17,727 nucleotides of DNA from JAJZMF01 sp035702845 (GTDB taxonomy: Bacteria > Actinomycetota > Acidimicrobiia > Acidimicrobiales > Palsa-688): assembly GCA_035702845.1 (NCBI GenBank), contig DASSZK010000185.1, forward strand, positions 1-17,727. The letters run 5' to 3'. The first letter of the stretch is position 1. The number at the start of each line of letters is the position of its first letter. A model generated the notes under the pieces. It searched no databases. It was not told where the DNA came from and worked only from the letters and a program-made list of their open reading frames with translations. The position numbers and the translations under genes were made by a program. Below are positions 1 to 5,257 of the stretch, piece by piece.

Positions 1-176
1 GTCTCGTAGTAGTGCTGCATGGCGTCGAGCACCGCCGAAGGCTTCTGGGAAGAGGCCGCCGAGTCCAGGTACACGAGACGGCGCCCATGCACCGTGCGCT
101 CGAGGATGGGGAAGTCCTTCTTTATGCGGTTGACGTCTAGACGCCCGACGCTGCCCGGGTCTGGGCCTTGGTTCAC
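1..176 (-). CDS. sufS: SufS-type cysteine desulfurase, N-terminal part (cut by window start)
   Basis: The first 58 codons of a PLP-dependent group II cysteine desulfurase, which takes sulfur from L-cysteine to build Fe-S clusters in the cytoplasm. The translation shows the family N-terminus: a DVNRIKKDFPIL segment, then VYLDSAASSQKP and a QHYYE helix. This segment is highly conserved in SufS/Csd; the PLP lysine and active-site cysteine lie outside the window. I chose the GTG at 176-174 because an AGAAGG ribosome site sits 6 nt upstream. The frame is open further upstream into the repeat region, so an earlier start cannot be excluded. It follows sufC by about 79 bp on the same strand, so the two are probably one operon. 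Family assignment is firm; the start is likely. Confidence 0.9.
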   Translation of the reverse strand, partial: MNQGPDPGSVGRLDVNRIKKDFPILERTVHGRRLVYLDSAASSQKPSAVLDAMQHYYE

Positions 177-260
177 ACTGGGCCTTCTCTCAAAGCTGGT
201 TTTCTCCCAAAGCTGGGCCTTCTCTAACTGGGCCTTTTCTGAAGCTGGGCCGGCTCTAAC
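161..260. repeat. Degenerate 15-18 bp tandem repeats between sufC and sufS
   Basis: Five to six imperfect units of consensus CTGGGCCTTCTCTNAAG (plus-strand reading) run head to tail: 178-195, 196-212, 213-227, 228-244 and 245-260, with a weaker unit at 161-177. On the coding strand each unit reads CTT-AGAGAAGGCCCAG, so each carries a purine run like the sufS ribosome-binding site. The array fills the sufC-sufS gap, covers the sufC stop codon and enters the first codons of sufS. It looks like a local expansion. Confidence 0.8.
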
Positions 261-1059
261 GCCAAGCCTCGTAACCTTCCCGCTCCAGTTGCTTGGCCAG
301 TTCCGGCCCCCCACTTTGCACGATACGACCATTGACGAGCAGGTGGACGGCGTCGGGGGTCAGGTAGTCAAGTATGCGCTGGTAGTGGGTGATGAGTAGG
401 CAGCTAAGGCGCGGCCTCGCCTTGCGCACCTCTGTGACCCCCGAGGCCACCACCCTGAGAGCGTCGATGTCGAGACCAGAGTCTGTTTCGTCCAAGATGG
501 CCAGGTCGGGCTCGAGCACAGCCATCTGCAGGACCTCGTTGCGCTTCTTTTCCCCGCCCGAGAAGCCGTCGTTGAGGTACCGGTCCCCGAACGCGGGGTC
601 CATCTCCAGGCGGCGCATCCACTCCATGATGTCGAGCCGCAGCTCAAGCACCGAAAGATCCATCCCTCTGCGGGCTGAGAGCGCCTGGCGCAGGAACTGC
701 ACGAGCGGGACCCCGGCGATCTCCTCCGGGTACTGGAAGGCGAGGAAGATGCCCGCCTTGGCCCTGGCGTCGGTCGACCAATCGGTTACGTCCTCGCCCT
801 TGTAGAGCACCTGGCCGCCTGTGACCTCGTAGCCGGGCGAGGCCAGCAACGTCTTGGCCAACGTCGACTTGCCGCTGCCATTGGGCCCCATCAGAGCGTG
901 CAGCTCCCCCTCTGGGAGCACCAAGTCGACTCCCCGCAGGATCTGCGTCCCCTCGACGCTTACGTGGAGGTCGCGGACCTCGAACAGGGGTGGTGTCGTC
1001 GACGGGAGGGTCGGGCCGGTCGTGGGGGCCGGGTTGTGTGCAGGGCCGGGGTCGGGCAT
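256..1059 (-). CDS. sufC: SufC, Fe-S cluster assembly ABC-type ATPase
   Basis: Cytoplasmic ABC ATPase of the SUF scaffold complex; SufC binds SufB and SufD and powers Fe-S cluster assembly. Visible are Walker A GPNGSGKS (about residues 58-65), the SufC-type signature SGGEKKRNE, Walker B LAILDETDSGLDID with the family's DETDSGLD, and an H-loop ITHYQRIL. There is no membrane segment. The ATG at 1059 gives 267 aa; about 25 proline-rich residues precede the first beta strand (FEVRDLHV), slightly longer than usual. A GTG at 1125 would add 22 residues, but it falls inside a hairpin (1113-1134), so I prefer 1059. The gene heads its transcription unit: sufB and sufD, usually just upstream in actinobacteria, are absent, and sufS follows. 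Confidence 0.93.
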   Translation of the reverse strand: MPDPGPAHNPAPTTGPTLPSTTPPLFEVRDLHVSVEGTQILRGVDLVLPEGELHALMGPNGSGKSTLAKTLLASPGYEVTGGQVLYKGEDVTDWSTDARAKAGIFLAFQYPEEIAGVPLVQFLRQALSARRGMDLSVLELRLDIMEWMRRLEMDPAFGDRYLNDGFSGGEKKRNEVLQMAVLEPDLAILDETDSGLDIDALRVVASGVTEVRKARPRLSCLLITHYQRILDYLTPDAVHLLVNGRIVQSGGPELAKQLEREGYEAWR

Positions 1060-1090
1060 CGACCACCATGATAGGGGAGGACCTGGATTA

Positions 1091-1108
1091 GCACTACCTG
1101 CGTAGTGC
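1091..1108. promoter_or_regulatory. Inverted repeat upstream of sufC (possible operator)
   Basis: GCACTAC and GTAGTGC form perfect 7-bp arms around a 4-nt centre, 32-49 bp upstream of the preferred sufC start. The size and position suit a dimeric repressor. The suf operon is often controlled by SufR or RirA/IscR-type regulators, but no regulator gene is next to it here, so which protein binds is unknown. Confidence 0.45.
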
Positions 1109-1112
1109 AAAC

Positions 1113-1134
1113 CCCTCAGCAGCACCGCTGAGGG
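1113..1134. promoter_or_regulatory. Hairpin upstream of sufC (leader or attenuator candidate)
   Basis: CCCTCAGC and GCTGAGGG pair over 8 bp with a 6-nt loop. It lies directly upstream of the 1091-1108 inverted repeat, between the divergent 1324 gene and sufC. No T-run follows on either strand, so an intrinsic terminator is unlikely. It could be an operator or a stem in the sufC leader. Confidence 0.4.
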
Positions 1135-1233
1135 CGTAAGGCCGGCTCGGGGCGTTTTTCGGAGGTTGCTGATCTTTCCGCCGAGCTTAAGTGGGCCCTA
1201 AAGGGCAGATGAAGGCGGTCGGAGAATAAGTAA

Positions 1234-1256
1234 AGGCCCCGGCAATCCCGGGGCCT
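1234..1256. other. Strong GC-rich hairpin in the sufC/1324 divergent gap
   Basis: AGGCCCCGG and CCGGGGCCT are perfect 9-bp arms around a 5-nt loop. Between 1135 and 1323 there is no gene; this hairpin is the only clear structure. An A-rich stretch (AATAAGTAAA) precedes it on the plus strand, which is a T-rich tail on the minus strand. It resembles a minus-strand terminator, but no minus-strand gene ends here. It could stop an unseen small transcript or be a leader structure of the 1324 gene. Confidence 0.5.
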
Positions 1257-1323
1257 CTGAGGTTCCCCAAGGAATGGGCCCTACATCCGGGCAAGCAGGC
1301 GCACACGGAAGTGACACTGGGCT

Positions 1324-1845
1324 ATGGCGAGTAGCGAAGAGCAGTCAGGGGGCCAAGCCGGCGCTTGGGAGCCACCCAGGCGGCGGTATTACCCAGTGCG
1401 CCCCGGCGCTGTCCCGGAGCGCCCGTGGTTGGACAGGCCGCCGGCGGAACGGGCCCAGCCTGCTCTGGTCGAGCCCACGCCGGCCACCTCCATGCCGGCC
1501 ACCTCCAGCCCGGCCACCTCCAGCCCGGCCAGTCCCGGCTTGGCTGAAGTGGTCCCTGCGGGGCTGGGAGGGCTCCCGGCAATCTCCGGGTACGCCACCG
1601 ACATCGACCCATCCGGTGCGGGGCTGGGCAAGGCGTCAGACTTGGCAGTAGCGGTCCTGTCGGGCTTGGGGGCCCTGGGGCCCGAGCAGGCTGGGCCGGC
1701 GACGCCGACGTACTTCCCTGTAAGAGCCCGGCGTGTGGATGTCTCCCAGCTGAGCACAGGCGAACTGCGCCGGGAGGCAGCCTCGTGCATCGACGACAAC
1801 TCCGGCCGCGCCAAGCGCATCATCAACGACTGGTTGAAATCCTGA
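1324..1845 (+). CDS. Proline/alanine-rich hypothetical protein with a charged helical tail
   Basis: A 173-aa protein I do not recognise. The first ~60 residues are rich in Pro, Arg and Glu. Residues about 50-70 are a PATSS-type tandem repeat encoded by 15-bp DNA repeats. A Gly/Ala/Pro linker follows. The last ~40 residues are charged and helix-like, ending in RAKRIINDWLKS. The C-terminal codons end almost all in C or G, as expected for real coding DNA here. The tail faintly resembles the FliG-binding tail of FliF, but there is no M-ring domain and no flagellar neighbour, so no function is assigned. A GGAAG site lies 12 nt before the ATG. The gene converges on the phosphatase gene, 39 bp away. 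Confidence 0.6.
   Translation: MASSEEQSGGQAGAWEPPRRRYYPVRPGAVPERPWLDRPPAERAQPALVEPTPATSMPATSSPATSSPASPGLAEVVPAGLGGLPAISGYATDIDPSGAGLGKASDLAVAVLSGLGALGPEQAGPATPTYFPVRARRVDVSQLSTGELRREAASCIDDNSGRAKRIINDWLKS
1482..1531 (+). repeat. 15-bp tandem repeat inside the 1324 gene
   Basis: Units GGCCACCTCCAGCCC at 1482-1496 (two differences), 1497-1511 and 1512-1526, with the start of a fourth. The repeat is in frame and encodes ATSSP/ATSMP pentapeptides, so copy number can change without a frameshift. Confidence 0.85.
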
Positions 1846-1884
1846 CCTGCTTGTAGAGACGGCTTGCACGGACGCAAAGCGCGA

Positions 1885-3654
1885 CTAGACGGGTAACGGG
1901 CGGACCGCCAGCAGTGTCACGTCGTCGTCGTGGTCGGCCAGGCGTACGGCATCGGCCAGAGAGGCCAGGGCGGCATTGCTCGAGTTCTGAGCCAGCGCGC
2001 CGGCATGTTTTACCAGGCGCGCCAGGCCGACCTCGATGTTCTCCGTCCGTCTCTCCACCAGGCCGTCCGAGTAGGCCAAAAGCACGTCGGTAGGTTTGAA
2101 CGGGTGCCTGCTTGCCCGGCGCAGCGGGGTGCCTGTGCCGAGCGGTGGCGAGCTGTGCGGGTCAAGCAGGTGGACGTTGCCATCGGCCCCGATCAGTGCG
2201 GGCGGCAGGTGCCCGGCACTCACTACCGTGGCCTCGTTCGCAGACCTGTCGATGACGAAGTACACGAAGGTCACCAGCTGCTCGAGGTCGAGCTTGGTGA
2301 ACATCGAATCGAGCCTGGACACGACCGCTACCGGGTCGGGGTCTTCGACAAGGTAGGCGCGCGCTGCAGCCCGGACCTGGGCCATCGCTGCGGCGGCTGC
2401 TACGCCCCGCCCCATGACGTCGCCGACCAGGGCGACGAGGCGGCCGTCGTCCAGCGTCATGGCATCGTAGAAGTCACCGCCGACGAGATGAGAACGACCA
2501 GCCGGCCGGTAGTGCACAGCCACCTGCCAAAAGCGCGAATCGTTGTAGGTGTCCGGCAGCACCGCCTGCTGCAGTTGGAGTGCGGCTTGGCTGGTGTCGG
2601 TATGAAGCTGGGCATTGTCAATGGCCATGGCCGCCCGCCGGGCCAGCTCCTCGGCGAAGGGGATGTCGTCTGCGGAGTAGTGGCGCCTGCTCTCGGCCCA
2701 CACCAGGGTGAGCACACCGAGGGAGCGGCCTCTCGCCTTTAGGGCGACGGTGATGGCGCTGTTGAGCTGGAGATCCTCTGCCAACTGGCGCTGCTCTTCA
2801 TCGACGTCAAGCTCAGCGAGGAGCACGTCCACCCGCTCGATGAGCTCGGTGACCCCGGTCCGCACGACCGCCGGTGCCCCGGTCGGGGCATCCATTTGCG
2901 GGGGGTAACGCTCCCACAGCTCGAGAGCCAAGGAGACTTTGGCCGGGTCGATGTGGCTTACCGCAACCCGGCGCAGGCTGTCGCCCTCCAAGAGGTCAAT
3001 GGCGCACCAGTCGGCCAGCTCAGGTACCGCGAGCTGGGCTACGCGGCGCAGGGTCACCTCGTAGTCCAGCGAGGCCGATAGAGCGTGGGAAGCGTCCGCC
3101 AGGAACTTGAACCGCAGCGACGCCTCCGCGGCGGCTTCGGTGGCTGAGATGCGCTGGAGAGCCTGGGCGCAGCTGTCGGCAAGAGCGCCCAGGTAACGGC
3201 GATCGATCTCCGACAGCTCCCTTTGCTCGGGGAAGGAAAGGCCGAGCACCCCCAGGCAGGCATCGCCGGTCAAAAGGGGCAGGCAGGCCAGCGAACGCGG
3301 GGTGTCCGTACCCAAGAAGTGGTCGGGCCAACGTCGACGGATCTCCTCCAGGCTCCCGGCGAAAACGACTTTGCGGGTGCGGAACGCCTCGGCCGCAGCG
3401 TTGGGCGCATCCTCGGGGAAGCTTGGCAACGGTCTCGGCAGGAACTCAGCTCGAAGGGCGATCACATGGAGCTCCCCGTCACCGCGCGCCAGGGTGAGAG
3501 ACGCCGCGTCGGCGCCGAGCAGGTCGGAAGCACTGGTGGTGATGATGTCGGCCACCGCCTTGTGGTTGGTGGCACCACCGACCTCAGCGACGACGCGCGT
3601 CAGCTCGAGCAGCCGGTGGACGAGGACCTGGTCGCTGCCTGCGGGTTCGCTCAA
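1885..3654 (-). CDS. GAF-GAF-SpoIIE/PP2C serine phosphatase
   Basis: A 589-aa soluble PPM-type phosphatase of the RsbU/SpoIIE class. Such enzymes dephosphorylate anti-sigma-factor antagonists in stress partner-switching pathways. Two GAF sensor domains (about 12-168 and 183-348) precede the phosphatase domain (about 365-589). Metal-site motifs are intact: GGDFYD (D394, D397), GDVMGRG (D412), SAGHLPP, YSDGLVE (D530) and HDDDVT (D576-D578). There is no membrane segment, receiver or HATPase domain, so the signal is probably cytoplasmic, a small ligand or redox. The start is a TTG with only a weak upstream site; an in-frame stop lies 7 codons upstream, so little extension is possible. No sigma factor, anti-sigma or STAS gene is adjacent, so its substrate is encoded elsewhere. 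The upstream region carries a 16-bp duplication. Confidence 0.9.
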   Translation of the reverse strand: MSEPAGSDQVLVHRLLELTRVVAEVGGATNHKAVADIITTSASDLLGADAASLTLARGDGELHVIALRAEFLPRPLPSFPEDAPNAAAEAFRTRKVVFAGSLEEIRRRWPDHFLGTDTPRSLACLPLLTGDACLGVLGLSFPEQRELSEIDRRYLGALADSCAQALQRISATEAAAEASLRFKFLADASHALSASLDYEVTLRRVAQLAVPELADWCAIDLLEGDSLRRVAVSHIDPAKVSLALELWERYPPQMDAPTGAPAVVRTGVTELIERVDVLLAELDVDEEQRQLAEDLQLNSAITVALKARGRSLGVLTLVWAESRRHYSADDIPFAEELARRAAMAIDNAQLHTDTSQAALQLQQAVLPDTYNDSRFWQVAVHYRPAGRSHLVGGDFYDAMTLDDGRLVALVGDVMGRGVAAAAAMAQVRAAARAYLVEDPDPVAVVSRLDSMFTKLDLEQLVTFVYFVIDRSANEATVVSAGHLPPALIGADGNVHLLDPHSSPPLGTGTPLRRASRHPFKPTDVLLAYSDGLVERRTENIEVGLARLVKHAGALAQNSSNAALASLADAVRLADHDDDVTLLAVRPLPV

Positions 3655-3701
3655 ACGCTTGGTACCCCACCGCTCGCGCTAGGACTCATCGTGGCCTCCA
3701 C

Positions 3702-3733
3702 CGTGCACCTCTTGCTACGTGCACCTCTTGCTA
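3702..3733. repeat. Perfect 16-bp tandem duplication upstream of the phosphatase gene
   Basis: CGTGCACCTCTTGCTA occurs twice with no gap (3702-3717 and 3718-3733), 48-79 bp upstream of the phosphatase start. In the direction of that gene the unit reads TAGCAAGAGGTGCACG. It is either a recent slippage duplication or a doubled regulator site in the promoter. Confidence 0.85.
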
Positions 3734-3922
3734 AATGGTCGTGTCCCGACTGAGACTACCCCGTGCGCCTGGCAAATACGGTTGGGCAGGCCGTGCCATT
3801 GGCTTGGCTTGCTGCAACACAGTATTGCGGCCGCCGCGCAGCCTCTAGCAGCCCGTAATGGCAAACACAGAAGTGAGCCAGCGCAACGCAAAAAAGTTCC
3901 CACACTCCGCGCCGGGCAGCGC

Positions 3923-3928
3923 TACTAT
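3923..3928 (+). promoter_or_regulatory. Possible -10 box of the structured RNA
   Basis: TACTAT is a good match to the sigma-70 -10 consensus and sits 7-12 nt before the proposed 5' end of the RNA at about 3935. I see no convincing -35 box at 16-18 bp spacing, so this is a weak call. Confidence 0.3.
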
Positions 3929-3939
3929 TGGGTTACCGA

Positions 3940-3955
3940 AGAAAGGAGGTGGTCC
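3940..3955 (+). other. 16-nt near-complement of the 16S rRNA 3' end, in an RNA stem
   Basis: AGAAAGGAGGTGGTCC matches the reverse complement of the usual actinobacterial 16S 3' tail at 15 of 16 positions, and the one change (A to G) still allows a G-U pair. This is far longer than a normal Shine-Dalgarno site. The start codons at ordinary spacing are poor: a CTG at 3958 opening 14 codons, or an ATG at 3974, about 25 nt away, opening 17 codons. Part of the element (3947-3955) is also in the domain 1 stem, so ribosome binding and folding would compete. Confidence 0.6.
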
Positions 3956-4116
3956 ATCTGAGTAGTTGTCAACATGGGACCTCGGAGGTGGCTGGCCGCT
4001 AGTTCGGCCTGCTGGACCGCCTGGTAATCCAAGCCAGACACCCGGGTCGACCCGGCCGAGAGCTGGTCCCGCTCGGTACTCAAACGGGGCGGTCTGCCTT
4101 TTCCAGTGAATTTATG

Positions 4117-4153
4117 CCAGGGGACGTGGTTACGCGCGTCCCCTGGTTTTTTT
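4117..4153 (+). terminator. Intrinsic terminator
   Basis: CCAGGGGACG (4117-4126) and CGTCCCCTGG (4137-4146) are perfect 10-bp arms around a 10-nt loop, followed at once by seven Ts (4147-4153). The T-tract is only on the plus-strand side, so it acts on plus-strand transcripts. It ends the RNA candidate and separates it from the hydrolase promoter. Confidence 0.92.
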
Positions 4154-4162
4154 GTGCTCGAT

Positions 4163-4190
4163 TTGGGCTGCCCTTAGTGCGGAATATAGG
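4163..4190 (+). promoter_or_regulatory. Promoter candidate for the 4280 hydrolase gene
   Basis: TTGGGC (4163-4168) and TATAGG (4185-4190) are separated by 16 bp, a reasonable sigma-70 pair. The predicted transcription start, about 4197, lies just before a GTG at 4199. So either the mRNA is nearly leaderless from 4199, or it has a leader of about 80 nt before the ATG at 4280. Confidence 0.5.
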
Positions 4191-4279
4191 GTGTCCCTGT
4201 GGGGGAGGGCGTACAGGGCACGCAACCAGTTCCGGGGCGGGGCAACGGCTGGGATAACGGCCGCGTCGCCGGCGAGGCG

Positions 4280-5056
4280 ATGCAGTTCGAGGCGCCGGCA
4301 GGGCCTAGTTTGAGCGGCTTCTTGGCCCGCCCGAGCTTCAGTGCTGCGTCCGGTGCCGGCAGGCACGGGATCGTGCTTGCGCACGGTTTCCCTGAGGCGG
4401 GCCAGAAAGCGGGTGCACCAAGCTACGGCTATCCCCAGCTGGCAACCCGGCTGGCAGCGGAGACCGGGGCTATGGTCCTCACCTTTGATTTCCGCGGCAC
4501 CGGCGCTTCGCAGGGTGACTTCTCCCTGGGGGGATGGCTCGATGACCTGGCGGCAGCGGTCCAGACCCTGCGCTCCGTGGCTGGGATCGAGAAGGTGTGG
4601 TTAGTGGGCTTCGGTGCCGGAGGGGGCCTCAGCGTGTGCGTGGCGGCCGAGGATCTGGCCATCGCCGGCGTGGCTGTCTTCGCGGCGCCCGCCACTTTCG
4701 ACGACCACGTCCCTGACCCGCGCCGGTTCGTGGCCCAAGCACGGGCCGCCGGGATCATCCACAGCAGGGGCTTCCCGACGGACGCGGTCGCCTGGGCCAG
4801 GGAACTGAAGGAGATACAGCCCTCCAGGCTCGCTCACAAGATCCCGCCCCGCCCGTTGCTGATCGTCCATGGAGCGGCCGACGAGGTGGTGCCCATGACC
4901 GACGCTCGTGAGCTTGCCGACATCGCCTACGTTTCGGCCGAGCTGCGGGTGCTCGCGGGGGCGGGTCACCGGGTGCTCCACGACCCGCGCGCCGTGGCCC
5001 TCTTGTTGGGATGGTTCGACCGCCATCTCGGGGCGGTCGCCGGCACGTTCCCCTGA
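4280..5056 (+). CDS. Alpha/beta-hydrolase fold protein lacking the nucleophile serine
   Basis: A 258-aa cytoplasmic protein with the alpha/beta-hydrolase layout. It has an oxyanion-type AHGFP turn (34-38), a TFDFRGTGAS strand-turn (68-77), a nucleophile elbow (110-114), an acid-strand HGAADEVVP (Asp201) and a GAGHRVLHD His (His230). The elbow reads G-F-G-A-G where active enzymes have G-x-S-x-G; codon 112 (4613-4615) is GGT. Acid and base are kept but the serine is gone, so ordinary esterase chemistry is unlikely. It may be a binding protein, a pseudo-enzyme, or may use another residue. The ATG at 4280 starts at the first conserved strand; a GTG at 4199 in the same frame would add 27 low-complexity residues and would suit a leaderless mRNA. 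It stands alone behind a terminator. Confidence 0.85.
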   Translation: MQFEAPAGPSLSGFLARPSFSAASGAGRHGIVLAHGFPEAGQKAGAPSYGYPQLATRLAAETGAMVLTFDFRGTGASQGDFSLGGWLDDLAAAVQTLRSVAGIEKVWLVGFGAGGGLSVCVAAEDLAIAGVAVFAAPATFDDHVPDPRRFVAQARAAGIIHSRGFPTDAVAWARELKEIQPSRLAHKIPPRPLLIVHGAADEVVPMTDARELADIAYVSAELRVLAGAGHRVLHDPRAVALLLGWFDRHLGAVAGTFP

Positions 5057-5199
5057 GACCCGGCCCTGAGGCTCGGGCCCTGAGGCCGCTCTTCCACAAA
5101 AGAAACCTGCTCTCAGGGCATTTTGCGTCTTCTATACCCCTTTGTGCAAGTATGTGCACTTCGGCTGGCATAGACCGCGGCGAGAAGAGGGGGAAATTT

Positions 5200-5242
5200 G
5201 CCAGGACATCGGTGGGTATCACTAAAGGTGGGACGTCCTGGC
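5200..5242 (+). promoter_or_regulatory. Long inverted repeat upstream of the CAP-protein gene
   Basis: GCCAGGAC (5200-5207) and GTCCTGGC (5235-5242) are perfect 8-bp arms with a 27-nt loop, ending 15 nt before the GTG start of the secreted protein. The loop holds two GGTGGG copies. The 201 bp between the hydrolase and this gene carry no other clear feature. It could be a leader-RNA stem or a protein site. I do not recognise the consensus of the c-di-AMP riboswitch often found before cell-wall genes. Confidence 0.35.
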
Positions 5243-5257
5243 GCAGATATTTAAAGG

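Larger units (their letters stand above)
3935..4153 (+). ncRNA. Structured small RNA candidate (~220 nt), family not recognised
   Basis: This plus-strand unit has no convincing ORF but much nested pairing, then an intrinsic terminator. Domain 1: AGGTGGTCCA (3947-3956) pairs with TGGACCGCCT (4013-4022) over 10 bp with one G-U, enclosing a small hairpin (ACCT/AGGT, 3979-3989) and a GGCCG/CGGCC hairpin (3994-4009). Domain 2: AAGCCAGAC (4031-4039) pairs with GTCTGCCTT (4092-4100), 8 of 9, enclosing a CCGGG-TCGA-CCCGG hairpin (4042-4055) and a CCGAG/CTCGG hairpin (4056-4076). The terminator follows at 4117-4153. No plus-strand gene precedes it, so the terminator needs an RNA of its own. The 5' end is inferred from the TACTAT box. 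It does not look like tmRNA, SRP RNA or RNase P RNA; 6S or Ms1-like RNA is not excluded. The pairings were found by eye, not by a folding program. Confidence 0.65.

Noticed and set aside
161..260. CRISPR-like array between sufC and sufS
   Set aside because: Units are adjacent with no spacers, 15-18 bp and imperfect, so they are tandem repeats.
1389..1877. 162-codon minus-strand frame opposite the 1324 gene
   Set aside because: The plus-strand frame has the stronger G/C bias at third codon positions and a helical charged C-terminus; the minus frame has neither.
1930..2742. 270-codon plus-strand frame opposite the phosphatase
   Set aside because: Antisense to conserved catalytic motifs of the phosphatase; composition typical of a shadow frame.
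3719..3961. 80-codon plus-strand frame running into the structured RNA
   Set aside because: Starts within the 16-bp duplication and stops near the anti-Shine-Dalgarno complement; mixed codon bias and no domain.
5100..5257. Possible c-di-AMP riboswitch before the CAP-protein gene
   Set aside because: The family is often found before cell-wall genes, but I could not match its conserved blocks here; only one inverted repeat is present.
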